Below, piece by piece: positions 34,937 to 43,940 of a stretch of 64,000 nt of DNA. This DNA comes from Gammaproteobacteria bacterium (GTDB taxonomy: Bacteria > Pseudomonadota > Gammaproteobacteria > Pseudomonadales > Pseudohongiellaceae), in the NCBI GenBank assembly GCA_030828385.1, contig JAURCS010000006.1:1-64000 (forward strand), in the 5' to 3' direction. The position numbers were made by a program, and so were the translations under genes. Every line of letters begins with the position of its first letter. The stretch's first letter is position 1. Under the pieces are notes generated by a model. It was given only the letters and a program-made list of their open reading frames with translations, was not told the origin of the DNA and ran no database searches.

Positions 34937-35083
34937 AGAGTACCCGGTAATCGTTTAGAGAGGCCGATTAGTCTACCAAAAAACGCAGGGGTGTAAATCA
35001 CGGGGATCTGACGCCTGTTGACACAAAAATCAGAAGCGTTATCTTTCAGAGCCATGTCTCTTTTTCAAAACGGACCCCACACC

Positions 35084-36202
35084 ATGTTGTTTCGATTGAT
35101 CGCTCTGGTTTCACTGTCACTGTATTTCCTGCCGACGGCAGCGCAGGACCTTAATTGCCCACAAAATTATCGTTATACCTTTAGCTGGTCCCAGGCACAG
35201 GGCTGTGATTTTCTGCCCCGGGGCGGTACCTCAACCGGCACACCGGTCACACTGGATCCCGATCCCCATGCTGGCTGGCTTAGCCTGCAGGAACCTGGTC
35301 TCAGCAAAAAGGAACAAGACCGGCGCGCTATTCTTGCCATGGCGGGCCCTTACCGCACCAGTTTTGAATTTCTGGAAACCGTTGCCTATACACCGGACTT
35401 TGAACGCGGACGTCCCTACCAAAGCTGGGGAACGGAATATATCTATGTGGTGGAAGAGCGCGAGGACTTCATCAGTCTGCAGCATATCATCGTGATGTAT
35501 GTGAAGGGCGAGGATGAGCAGATCATGGGGCCCTTTGTTCAAAAACACTGGCGCCAGGACTGGGCCTATGAAAAAAACAGTGTGTTTGCCTATATTGGTC
35601 ATGACACCTGGGCGCATCAGGGGGTTCCTGAATCCGAAATCAGTGGCAGTTGGGCGCAATCAGTTTATCAAGTGGATGACTCCCCCCGTTATGAGTCCTG
35701 GGGTCAATGGCAGCACTGGGAAAACGTGTCCACCTGGCTCAGTGCCGAGACCTGGCGTCCCATCCCGCGCCGTGAAAGCAGTGTGCGCGAGGATTACGAC
35801 GTGCTGATTGGCACCAACCGCCATACCATCGTACCCACTGGCTGGGTGCACGAGGAAGAAAACTACAAGGTCGTGCTGAACGGCCATGGCGCTATAGATA
35901 ACGGCCTGCCATTTTTGTCCAAGGAACTGGGCGTCAACCGTTACGAGCGCATCATCGACTTTGATTTTTCCGCCGGTGATGACTACTGGTCTTCCACCTC
36001 ACGCTACTGGGAAGATGCGCGCGCGGTCTGGTCGCAATTGTTTGCCTCGGCCCAGCAGCACACCATTGCCCCCAGTGTCGACGGGGTTCCCCTGTTCGCC
36101 GTGCTGTTTGGACAAGCGCAGGAATTCTCTGGCGATGAGGAATATGATTCTGAAGCGGTGAGGACAATGATTCGGACTGCATTGCGGCCGTATTTTCAGT
36201 GA
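35084..36202 (+). CDS. DUF6607-like conserved secreted protein
   Basis: About 372 aa from the ATG at 35084, which starts a clear signal peptide (MLFRLIALVSLSLYFLPTAAQ); longer in-frame starts at 35018 and 35054 are possible. The mature protein is rich in Trp, Tyr and charged residues, with GRPYQSWGTEYIYVVE, KHWRQDWAYE and WRPIPRRESSVR. These fit the DUF6607 family as I recall it. No function is known. The location is probably periplasmic. It is followed by a tag repeat and then by the molybdenum hydroxylase gene on the same strand. Confidence 0.75.
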   Translation: MLFRLIALVSLSLYFLPTAAQDLNCPQNYRYTFSWSQAQGCDFLPRGGTSTGTPVTLDPDPHAGWLSLQEPGLSKKEQDRRAILAMAGPYRTSFEFLETVAYTPDFERGRPYQSWGTEYIYVVEEREDFISLQHIIVMYVKGEDEQIMGPFVQKHWRQDWAYEKNSVFAYIGHDTWAHQGVPESEISGSWAQSVYQVDDSPRYESWGQWQHWENVSTWLSAETWRPIPRRESSVREDYDVLIGTNRHTIVPTGWVHEEENYKVVLNGHGAIDNGLPFLSKELGVNRYERIIDFDFSAGDDYWSSTSRYWEDARAVWSQLFASAQQHTIAPSVDGVPLFAVLFGQAQEFSGDEEYDSEAVRTMIRTALRPYFQ

Positions 36203-36212
36203 GACTAAATTA

Positions 36213-36243
36213 AAGTGAATTAAAGGGGACAGATCTATTTTTT
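36213..36243. repeat. Tag repeat (AAAGGGGACAGATCTATT)
   Basis: Single copy of the AAGGGGACAGATTTATT family just after the DUF6607-like stop codon. Confidence 0.7.
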
Positions 36244-36296
36244 AAAATGCCTTCGTTCCCTTTGATTTTCCTGACTCATTGATTCAGGATATGCCC

Positions 36297-38531
36297 ATGA
36301 CTATAAGACGCCACAAAGAATCCCCGTCATCATCAGGCCAGTTGAACCGTCGCTGCTTTCTGAAAGCCAGCACCATGGCCGGCGCCGGCTTTTCCCTGGC
36401 GACCTATTTCCAGGCCCCCAATGTACTGGCCGCTGACCAGCCCGGCTCCGATCAGCTCGAGTTGAATGCCTTTGTTGAAATTGGCCCCGACGGGTCTATT
36501 TCCCTCTACGCCCACAACCCGGAAAAAGGCCAGGGCACCAAGACCTCGCTGCCCATGATCATTGCCGAGGAACTGGGTGCGAACTGGAATGATGTCACCG
36601 TGGTCAGGGCCCCTTTTAATGAAGCCCGCTACGGCATACAACGCGCCGGGGGCTCCACCTCAACACCCCGCGAATTCGATCCCATGCGCCGCGCCGGTGC
36701 CGCCGCCCGCACCATGCTGATTGGCGCAGCCGCCAGGCGATTATCTGAAGACCCCACCCTGTTTTACTCCGAGAACAGCCATGTCATCCATCGCAATAGC
36801 GGACAGGCGCTGACCTTTGCCGAACTGGCCCTGGATGCCGCCATAGAGCCAGTCCCGGACATGGACACTCTGGTCTTTAAGCCCCGAAGTGAATACACCA
36901 TTATCGGCACCCATGTGGGCGACGTGGACAACCACACCATCGTCAGCGGGGCCAGCCTGTATGGCTCGGATATCCAGCTGCCGGGTATGCTGTACGCCGT
37001 CTATGAAAAATGCCCTGCCACTTACGGCAGGGTAGTCAGTGTCAATCTTGATCACATCAAATCCTTGCCCGGCATTGTTGATGCTTTTATGGTCGAGGGT
37101 AATGACAATGTCGGTGAACTGCTGGACGGTGTCGCCATCGTCGCCCGCTCCACCTGGCAGGCCTTCAAGGCAAGACAGCAACTGGACGTGCAGTGGGACA
37201 CCTCAAAAGCCTCCAAAGACGATAATGTTGATTTCTTCACCCGTGCCCAGGCGGTTGCCGATGCGCCATGGCCGGCTGACAAGCAGATCGCCGAATCAGG
37301 CAATGTTGAAAATGAGTTCAACAGTGACCTGACCACCGTGGTCACCAGCAGCTACCATTTTCCCTACCTGGCCCATGCCTGCATGGAGCCCATGAACTGC
37401 ACCGCCCATTACCATGCAGATTCCAACTCTCTGGAGATCTGGGCACCCACACGCCAGCCGCAACTCACCGTGGCGTCCATGGGCAATGTCTTCGACATTC
37501 CCCCTGAAAATATCACTCTGCACATGATGCGCATGGGCGGCTCGTTTGGCCGTCGCCGCCTGCAGGATTATTCCTGCGAGGCCGCCGCCATTGCCCGGCG
37601 TTTTGATGTGCCGGTGAAACTACTCTGGACAAGGGAAGATGACCTTATGCATGACCAGTACCGCCCCGGCGGCATCTACGCCTTCAAGGGTGCGGTTAGC
37701 CGCGAGGGCAGGGTAGTGGCCATGCAGAATCACCTGATTGGCGGCTCCGTACGCGGCGTCGCCACCGCCGGCACCCGCCTGAGCCGTGACGAATTCCCGG
37801 CCCTGAATATCGATCACTACCGCGCCGCGGTATCTCTGATCGACACCAACACCCCCACCGGTTCCTGGCGCGCCCCCGGCTCCAACGCCACCGGCTGGGC
37901 CGTGCAAAGCTTTATTGACGAACTGGCCCACGCTGCTGGCCGCGACCCCGTGGAACACCTCATTGAGATGATGGGCGAACCGCGCTGGTTCGAAGAGGGC
38001 AGCACCGGCTCACTGAATACCGGCCGCGCCGTGGACGTCATCAAACTCGCCGCCGAACAAAGCGGTTGGGGTAAAGCCCTGCCTGCCGGGCATGGCATGG
38101 GTATCGCTTTTCACTTCAGTCATGCCGGCCATGTGGCCGAGGTGGCCGAAGTCAGTGTGGATGCCAATAACAAGGTTACTGTTCACAGGGTCACAGCAGC
38201 GGTGGATATCGGGCCGGTCATCAACATGAGCGGCGCAATCAAACAGGTGCAGGGTGCGGTGTTCGATGGCATCAGTTCACTGGCCGGGCTTGAGATCACC
38301 ATGAAAGACGGTGTGGTGCAGCAGGATAATTTTCATCAGTACAACTTGTTGCGGATAAAGAATGCACGTACCGAGATTGATGTGCATTTTATCCAGAGTG
38401 ATCATCATCCTACCGGATTGGGGGAGCCGGCGTTGCCACCGTTGATGCCGGCGGTTTGTAATGGGATTTTTGCGGCGACGGGGAAGAGGGTTAGGAAGTT
38501 GCCGATTACCAGGGAAGGGCTTTTGGTTTAG
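36297..38531 (+). CDS. Molybdopterin-dependent hydroxylase, IorB-like (isoquinoline 1-oxidoreductase beta type), Tat-exported
   Basis: 744 aa from the ATG at 36297, which has AGGA 7 nt upstream; ATGs at 36279 and 36291 are in frame. A Tat signal (LNRRCFLKAS, then a hydrophobic stretch to AADQ) shows export of the folded enzyme. The molybdenum-site loop is MGGSFGRRR and the catalytic Glu is in GLGEPALPP near the C-terminus, as in the xanthine dehydrogenase family. The single-chain large subunit resembles IorB. The [2Fe-2S] subunit IorA that normally accompanies it is missing here. XdhC and MocA-like genes lie at 7.5-9.1 kb. Confidence 0.9.
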   Translation: MTIRRHKESPSSSGQLNRRCFLKASTMAGAGFSLATYFQAPNVLAADQPGSDQLELNAFVEIGPDGSISLYAHNPEKGQGTKTSLPMIIAEELGANWNDVTVVRAPFNEARYGIQRAGGSTSTPREFDPMRRAGAAARTMLIGAAARRLSEDPTLFYSENSHVIHRNSGQALTFAELALDAAIEPVPDMDTLVFKPRSEYTIIGTHVGDVDNHTIVSGASLYGSDIQLPGMLYAVYEKCPATYGRVVSVNLDHIKSLPGIVDAFMVEGNDNVGELLDGVAIVARSTWQAFKARQQLDVQWDTSKASKDDNVDFFTRAQAVADAPWPADKQIAESGNVENEFNSDLTTVVTSSYHFPYLAHACMEPMNCTAHYHADSNSLEIWAPTRQPQLTVASMGNVFDIPPENITLHMMRMGGSFGRRRLQDYSCEAAAIARRFDVPVKLLWTREDDLMHDQYRPGGIYAFKGAVSREGRVVAMQNHLIGGSVRGVATAGTRLSRDEFPALNIDHYRAAVSLIDTNTPTGSWRAPGSNATGWAVQSFIDELAHAAGRDPVEHLIEMMGEPRWFEEGSTGSLNTGRAVDVIKLAAEQSGWGKALPAGHGMGIAFHFSHAGHVAEVAEVSVDANNKVTVHRVTAAVDIGPVINMSGAIKQVQGAVFDGISSLAGLEITMKDGVVQQDNFHQYNLLRIKNARTEIDVHFIQSDHHPTGLGEPALPPLMPAVCNGIFAATGKRVRKLPITREGLLV

Positions 38532-38535
38532 GCGA

Positions 38536-38557
38536 GTTGCAAGCGTCCCTATTCGAC
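38536..38557. repeat. Tag repeat (GTTGCAAGCGTCCCTATTCG type)
   Basis: Matches the right arm of the long inverted repeat at 60622-60644 and continues ATTCGAC as at 58531-58545. It follows the molybdenum hydroxylase stop codon by 4 nt. Confidence 0.75.
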
Positions 38558-38588
38558 CCTAGTCCGAAACAAATTGATTTTGAAAAAA

Positions 38589-38612
38589 ACCCACCATTTG
38601 GTGGGTTTGTTG
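38589..38612 (+). terminator. Intrinsic terminator after the molybdenum hydroxylase gene
   Basis: ACCCACCA and TGGTGGGT form a perfect 8-bp stem with a TT loop, followed by a T-rich tail. A-rich on the other side, so it may serve both convergent genes. Confidence 0.82.
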
Positions 38613-38617
38613 TTTAA

Positions 38618-38652
38618 GAATCAAGGGGAATCAAGGAGTCAGGTTACTTGTT
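38618..38652. repeat. Tag repeat (AATCAAGGAGTCAGGTTACTTG)
   Basis: AATCAAGGGG followed by AATCAAGGAGTCAGGTTACT, a diverged copy of the 26-bp element found exactly at 49777-49802 and 56581-56606. Confidence 0.75.
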
Positions 38653-38668
38653 CCCCAGATTAAGAGTT

Positions 38669-39697
38669 TTATTGACGAGTAAACTGGTCGAACCATTCGA
38701 AGGCTGGTGCACCAAGTACCTCATGAGTACCCGGTCGTACCGTTACTCTCAAATTATCCACGGCGCGTCGCAGATAAATCACCCGTCCCGACAAGGGATC
38801 CACACGTAGCGTTTCTTCTGGTGGAATTTCCGCGTTCGGCGCAAATTTTTTGATATCCTGATCAGAAATCAGACCTGGAGCCAAGGCCCTGAAAGCACGC
38901 AAGGAGTTTTGTACGGGCACTAAACCATCTCCCAGCTGACCGTTCAAATCCAAGGGAGGAAGGTGCAATCCTGGTTCGAAGTGATTAATTGGTGAACGCA
39001 CATTGATCTTGTCGCGTATGTCAGCCGAGAGATCTGGATCACCGCCAAAGCATTCTCGCATCGAAGCACCGTAGCGATTGTCCTTGTCCTTCTCGTACAT
39101 CACCAAAAGGTCTCCAAAACCACTCCAGGCGCTGACAGCGGCCCAAACCTCGGGGTGCCTGTGCGCCATGATCAAGCTCATAAATCCACCGCCGGAGAAG
39201 CCAACCAGATAAATCTTGCTCTCATCAATGGAGTAATTGGATTTAGCCCAGCTCACAACATCAAGAATGTCCTGCTGGGCAAACTCATTGCCGCAGTGGT
39301 TAACAAAGGGGCCACGGTAATCCGGAATAGCAAGAAGCCAGCCGCGTTCGGCCGCAGCAGCCTCAATGTCCGGACGCCGGTCGGTGTAGCCGACACTCCA
39401 GCCGTGCAGGTAAACCACCAGGCCCATAGGATACTCAATTTTATCCTGGGGAACGACAATGGCGACATTCTGTTCCTTACCATCCAGACTACTGGGTATC
39501 TGGACTACTTCATAGCCGGGCGGTTCTGGCAGTGAAGCTGTCGGCGGCAGGTTATTGATTGCTGCCTGATCGATATCCATTACGACAGCGGGTGTAGAAG
39601 TTAATGTCGAGGTTAACGCCCCGCAGCCGACGAGAGCTATGCTGCTGGCAAAAACCACCAGCAGGGAGGCACGTAAGTTGGTCAATACATGTAGCAT
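38669..39697 (-). CDS. Alpha/beta hydrolase lipoprotein, PHB-depolymerase/feruloyl-esterase-like
   Basis: A 342-aa protein with a lipobox (ALVGCG near residue 24). The hydrolase core has YLHGWSVGYTDRR, the nucleophile in GFSGGGFMS near residue 170, and a C-terminal His within the RPGTHEVLG region. The style matches the LpqC/PHB-depolymerase family of secreted esterases. It would sit in the outer or inner membrane facing the periplasm. The substrate is unknown; neighbouring aromatic-acid genes make an ester of a phenolic acid possible. Confidence 0.82.
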   Translation of the reverse strand: MLHVLTNLRASLLVVFASSIALVGCGALTSTLTSTPAVVMDIDQAAINNLPPTASLPEPPGYEVVQIPSSLDGKEQNVAIVVPQDKIEYPMGLVVYLHGWSVGYTDRRPDIEAAAAERGWLLAIPDYRGPFVNHCGNEFAQQDILDVVSWAKSNYSIDESKIYLVGFSGGGFMSLIMAHRHPEVWAAVSAWSGFGDLLVMYEKDKDNRYGASMRECFGGDPDLSADIRDKINVRSPINHFEPGLHLPPLDLNGQLGDGLVPVQNSLRAFRALAPGLISDQDIKKFAPNAEIPPEETLRVDPLSGRVIYLRRAVDNLRVTVRPGTHEVLGAPAFEWFDQFTRQ

Positions 39698-39937
39698 AAG
39701 TATTCTCCTGGAATTTTAATATTCGTGTTAACCGAAGTCTTGATTGTGCCTCGACATATCCGGGACCTTGCCGGGACTTGCCTGTCTCTGCCAGCCTGTG
39801 CAGAAAAATCATGATTGGCCCGCCGGGACATCTGCCCGGAACAAACGGAATTTGAGTTAACTGTTATATTTTGTACCTGTATAAATCAAATGGATAAAAA
39901 TCTGAAAGGACCGCTCTGTTAGCAAACCTGTGACTTG

Positions 39938-41251
39938 CTATTCCAGTTCACTCCGACATGTTTCATTCGCGGTAAATGCAGTCACAGCAACCAGCAAGGT
40001 TATGGCAAGAGCAAAACTGCCGACTTTCAATGGAATGTTCTCAGAACCCGGTGGCGCAATGGCGATAAATACTGCCGGGAAAAAGGCAGTGATCATGGTG
40101 CCGAGGTTTTGTGAGATTGCCATCGCAGAAACCCTGACTTTGGCCGGGAAAAGTTCCGGGTAAAAACTGGGAAAGACAGCATTGTAGCCCTGGTAAATAA
40201 TCCCCCACATCAATAGTGATAGAGCAATGGCCATCGGCATATTGTGAATGCTGATGGCGTAGAGGTAGGCAAAAGAGAGTAATCCGGCACCCAGAGAGCC
40301 AAACATGATTGGCTTGCGTCGGCCTATCCCGTCGGACATTTTTCCGACAAATGGAATTACCACCACTGCGATGATGTTTCCCAGAACCGGTATCCATAAA
40401 TAGACGGCAGTTGAAAAACCGATGCCGTAACTTTCCTGCACAGCATAGGCAGCACCGAAAACAGTGGCAACGATGGGAATGACATTCATCAGTGACATCA
40501 CCATGACACGCAGCATGTTTGGCCAGTGCTCCCGGATAGCTGTCAATGCGGGAAGGACTTGATCCTTGCTGTCTTCCACTTTGGCATTGAAAACGGGTGT
40601 TTCATCTACGCTTCTGCGAATGATGAAGCCGGCAATAATGACAATAAAGCTGAGCAGGAAAGGAATCCGCCAACCCCAGCTTTCGAAACCTTCCGGGGAC
40701 AGGTAATACGCCAAAGGCAGAAATATGGCTGCCGCCAGGATCTGTCCGGCCTGAACACCTTGCAGGGTAAAGCTGGCATAAAAGCCACGCTGTCCTGCGG
40801 GGGCGTGTTCCAGGATCATTGTACTTGCCCCGGAAATTTCCCCGGCTACGGCAAAGCCTTGTATCAATCGTAGAAGAACCAGTATAAGCGGTGCCATCCA
40901 GCCTATTTGCTCGTAAGTGGGTAGCAATCCCACCCCCATGGTGGAGCCTCCCATCATGAACATGCATAAAAGCAGTACTTTTTTGCGACCATGGGTGTCT
41001 CCCCAATGGCCAAGGAAAATGGCCCCAATGGGTCTTGCTATATAACCGACACCGTAAGTGGCCAGCGAGGCGATCAGAGCCACGCGTGGATCCTCTGAGG
41101 GGAAGAACAGTTGCGGAAACACCAGTGCCGAAGCGGTGGCATAAATGAAAAAATCATAATATTCAAGCACCGAGCCTATCCAGCCACTGGCAGTAGCCTT
41201 GCGTGTTTGCTCGTGAACTTGGGTTTTTCCTTTCAACAGGTCACTTATCAT
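39938..41251 (-). CDS. MFS transporter, metabolite:H+ symporter (MHS) family
   Basis: A 437-aa carrier with about 12 hydrophobic helices. It has the MHS features: an N-terminal SGWIGSVLEYYDFFIYATAS helix, then PIGAIFLGHWGDTHGRKK between helices 2 and 3, and RLIQGFAVAGEISGAS. Relatives import aromatic or dicarboxylic acids such as shikimate (ShiA), protocatechuate or alpha-ketoglutarate. It lies 2 nt after the remnant of a hydroxycinnamoyl-CoA hydratase-lyase and near a quinate/shikimate-type dehydrogenase, so aromatic or alicyclic acid uptake is likely. Confidence 0.9.
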   Translation of the reverse strand: MISDLLKGKTQVHEQTRKATASGWIGSVLEYYDFFIYATASALVFPQLFFPSEDPRVALIASLATYGVGYIARPIGAIFLGHWGDTHGRKKVLLLCMFMMGGSTMGVGLLPTYEQIGWMAPLILVLLRLIQGFAVAGEISGASTMILEHAPAGQRGFYASFTLQGVQAGQILAAAIFLPLAYYLSPEGFESWGWRIPFLLSFIVIIAGFIIRRSVDETPVFNAKVEDSKDQVLPALTAIREHWPNMLRVMVMSLMNVIPIVATVFGAAYAVQESYGIGFSTAVYLWIPVLGNIIAVVVIPFVGKMSDGIGRRKPIMFGSLGAGLLSFAYLYAISIHNMPMAIALSLLMWGIIYQGYNAVFPSFYPELFPAKVRVSAMAISQNLGTMITAFFPAVFIAIAPPGSENIPLKVGSFALAITLLVAVTAFTANETCRSELE

Positions 41252-41253
41252 TA

Positions 41254-41713
41254 TTATTTTCTGGCAAACAACTCAGTTGGAACAGCATCAATACCTATTC
41301 GGGATTGAGACTTATTATAACCGTCCAGTCCCGGCTTGTAGGTTTTATGATCAATGAACTGCTTGAAACCGTCTTTGCGGCCTTCATGGTCAAAATAATT
41401 AGTCGCTTTCTGTGCCGTCACCAAGTAATCCTCTGCATTGTCATAGGTCATGTACATAACGTGTCGGATTGCGTCCTTGGTGGTCTTCATCGGTTAGCAC
41501 TAATACACCGACATCGTCTCTATATTCCAGAGCATCCAGAACGCGCAAAATCTGCCGGTTTAGTTTCGAGTTCATACAATTGCGTTTTTCCGGGCGATTG
41601 AATTTTACCCAGGCAAAATTGTTTTTCATTTCATAGGCTACTGTGTCTTGTTTTTGTTCTTTATATGCCATTGGGTGCTCATAATTTTTTCGTGTTAGTT
41701 TTATTTGTGTCAT
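41254..41713 (-). pseudogene. Hydroxycinnamoyl-CoA hydratase-lyase (feruloyl-CoA) remnant with internal deletion
   Basis: The upstream part encodes a crotonase N-terminus (NFAWVKFNRPEKRNCMNSKL ... VGVLVLTDE). The other part, in another frame, gives the family's C-terminus (DNAEDYLVTAQKATNYFD, then GFKQFIDHKTYKPGL). The intact enzyme is about 276 aa; roughly 145 central codons holding the active site are missing, with the junction near 41480-41490. The pieces are still adjacent and in order, so this is a single internal deletion with a frameshift. The gene would have turned feruloyl- or coumaroyl-CoA into vanillin or hydroxybenzaldehyde. Confidence 0.85.
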
Positions 41714-41797
41714 TCAGCATCAAATCTCTGGTGAAGGTCACCTGATAAATAGACTGATGCAATAGATTTTTTCATCTGGGTTTACAGTCTACTTTTT

Positions 41798-42640
41798 TCA
41801 GTCAAACCAGTTGCGTATTGTTGCCAGCAGTTTTTCATCGGGCTCTATTTCAATCCCCGTGAAGATAGTAAAAGCATCTAGGCCCTGGTAAATCCAAAGA
41901 TCATAGCCGGAGATACATTGCAACCCGGCATCACGACACTTGGAAAGAAGTTCAGTTTCCATGGGAGTGTAAACCACATCAAATGCCCACTGCTGTTTGT
42001 CGATCAGCTCTAAATTAATGGCAGAGCCAGGATGGTTGTACATTCCCAATTCGGTGCAGTTGACCAGACCATCGGCTGACAATACGGCTGACTCGATATT
42101 CCCGCAGGTCACCACACTCGCATTCAACCCTTTTTGCTCAAGAGTCTTTGCCAGGATCCGGGCCTGCATTTCCTTGCGATCATAAATCACCATCTCCTTA
42201 CAACCCAGTGTCGCCAGGGCGAAAGCAATAGCTTTACCGACACCCCCAGCTCCTACCAGGAAGACTTTTCCGGGTGACTGCTGGTTTCTATGCTTGTTGT
42301 AGGCACGGATAAAGCCGCTGTAATCTGTATTGGCTCCTAGGATTTGACCGTTCTCAAATTTCAGGGTGTTAAAGGAGCCAATCTGGTCATGCTCAGAGAT
42401 GATGGGGCGTGCTACCAAGCTCACCACATCACTTTTATAGGGATGGGTAATATTCAGGCCGGTGTAATTTTCCTGAACAGATTTTTTTACAATTTCTATG
42501 GGACTGAAGCTTGCATGCAACTCGCCATCGACCTTGCCATAGTTGATGTCTATGCCTGAAACTTTGCCAAGGTATTCCTGAAGCTGGGGCATACGTGAAT
42601 GCTTGATGCCAGAACCAACCAGATTAATTTTCAGAACCAT
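41798..42640 (-). CDS. Shikimate/quinate dehydrogenase family protein
   Basis: A 280-aa AroE-family protein. The catalytic Lys is K69 in NITHPYKSDV, Asp is D106 in GANTDYSGF, and the nucleotide loop is GAGGVGKA at 130-137. After beta-2 the sequence is IYDRKEM with Asp (D154) where NADP-specific AroE has NRT; this favours NAD(H), as in catabolic quinate/shikimate dehydrogenases. It is divergent from a LysR gene and close to an MHS transporter and a lost hydroxycinnamoyl enzyme. A catabolic role is therefore more likely than chorismate synthesis. The cofactor choice is inference. Confidence 0.88.
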   Translation of the reverse strand: MVLKINLVGSGIKHSRMPQLQEYLGKVSGIDINYGKVDGELHASFSPIEIVKKSVQENYTGLNITHPYKSDVVSLVARPIISEHDQIGSFNTLKFENGQILGANTDYSGFIRAYNKHRNQQSPGKVFLVGAGGVGKAIAFALATLGCKEMVIYDRKEMQARILAKTLEQKGLNASVVTCGNIESAVLSADGLVNCTELGMYNHPGSAINLELIDKQQWAFDVVYTPMETELLSKCRDAGLQCISGYDLWIYQGLDAFTIFTGIEIEPDEKLLATIRNWFD

Positions 42641-42734
42641 TCAGTCTCTCTCTATTCGGGAAATAAAAATGTTGAGACGGGCAATTAGAAGGTATTACAG
42701 CCTGCTAAGTAAAATATCCAAATTTCCAAAGCCT

Positions 42735-42749
42735 ATAACATAGTGTTAT
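42735..42749. promoter_or_regulatory. LysR-type box ATAACA-TAG-TGTTAT
   Basis: A perfect 6-bp dyad with a 3-nt centre, containing the T-N11-A core (T42736, A42748). It lies between the divergent dehydrogenase and lysR genes, 43 bp before the lysR ATG, where a LysR protein would bind to control both. Confidence 0.7.
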
Positions 42750-42791
42750 GAAGCGATTTTAGTGTAAGCTTTGTGGATTTGGGGGTAATGC

Positions 42792-43682
42792 ATGATTCTG
42801 AATTTCAGGCAATTAGAAGTTTTCCGGGCCATCATTATTGCCAAGACAGTCAGTGGCGCTGCAGATATGTTGCATGTGTCCCAACCCGGAATCAGCAGGC
42901 TGCTGAAGTATATGGAATACAAGCTCGGCATCGTCCTGTTCGAGCGCCACAAGGGCAGGTTGCTGCCGACACCGGAGGCCCTTGAGCTGTTCCGGGAACT
43001 GGGCCCAATTTATGATCGGATCGAAGGTCTGGACCTGGTCGTCCAACGCATTACTTCCAACGAAGACCTGGAATTCAAGATTGCCTGTACACCAAGCGTT
43101 GCTAATTATTTGTTGCCTTCCCTGATGGCAAGGCTCGTTAAGAATAAGCCGGGTATTAAAATCAAAATGGAATCATTTCCCAACGAAATTATTACTGATT
43201 ACATAATCCAGAGGCGCCTGGATTTTGCCATCGCTTTCCATACCCAGGACCATCCCCTGTTACTGGCAGAACCCGCACTCTCTCTGAAACTGGAGTGTGT
43301 TGTGCCGAGGGGCCATGCCTTAGCCGGTCGAAAGGGCGTCAGCTTCAGGGATATTATCCAATACCCTCTTGTGACATATTATAACGATACATTGCTGGGC
43401 ACGACATTGAATAAGGCCTGTGAATGCCTGGAAAAAGAGCCGGAAACAGCGGTTGTAGTGCGTTTTGCCAACGAAGCCTGCGCTCTGGTGGAACAGGGGC
43501 TTGGTATCACCATAGCCTATCAATATACGGCATTGCCTGAACGCTATCCGACACTCACTACGATACCAGTGAAAATGGAAAGTCAGCGCCTGCATTTCCT
43601 CCGGCACAACGGTATTCCGATGTCAAATAATGTCAGAGAGATTTACGATCTGGCCAAATCTGAATTACGTAAGCTGGTTTAA
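42792..43682 (+). CDS. LysR family transcriptional regulator
   Basis: A 296-aa LysR-type regulator. The winged helix-turn-helix is N-terminal (FRQLEVFRAIIIAKTVSGAA, then VSQPGISRLLKYME), followed by the periplasmic-binding-like effector domain with SVANYLLPSLMARL. It is divergent from the quinate/shikimate-type dehydrogenase with a palindrome between them, so it very likely controls that gene in response to a pathway compound. The effector is unknown. The length is normal and no damage is seen. Confidence 0.93.
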   Translation: MILNFRQLEVFRAIIIAKTVSGAADMLHVSQPGISRLLKYMEYKLGIVLFERHKGRLLPTPEALELFRELGPIYDRIEGLDLVVQRITSNEDLEFKIACTPSVANYLLPSLMARLVKNKPGIKIKMESFPNEIITDYIIQRRLDFAIAFHTQDHPLLLAEPALSLKLECVVPRGHALAGRKGVSFRDIIQYPLVTYYNDTLLGTTLNKACECLEKEPETAVVVRFANEACALVEQGLGITIAYQYTALPERYPTLTTIPVKMESQRLHFLRHNGIPMSNNVREIYDLAKSELRKLV

Positions 43683-43766
43683 AACGTGCACTTTTCTTAA
43701 TCTACACGCTCAAAATCCTAGTTCGACTGAATCTCAGAACCTATAATTCCATGTTATGGATGCCCA

Positions 43767-43807
43767 ATTAATCGGTATTGGTGTACATTAATCTATTATG
43801 GATTAAT
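43767..43807. promoter_or_regulatory. ATTAATC boxes upstream of the hydrolase-cytochrome operon
   Basis: ATTAATC occurs at 43767-43773 and 43787-43793, exactly 20 bp apart, and its complement GATTAAT at 43801-43807. The last two form a dyad with a 7-nt centre. The set lies about 140-170 bp before the first start codon, as expected of regulator sites. Confidence 0.5.
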
Positions 43808-43940
43808 GCTACCATTGGTACTCATTTATTCGATTGCATGGATTTTTTCTTGTTGTGATTGTAAGCATGATTTCAAGACATATTCTCAGACAGTGATATC
43901 AAAATCCATAAAAACAAGCACTGCAGATTTTGGTTATAAC

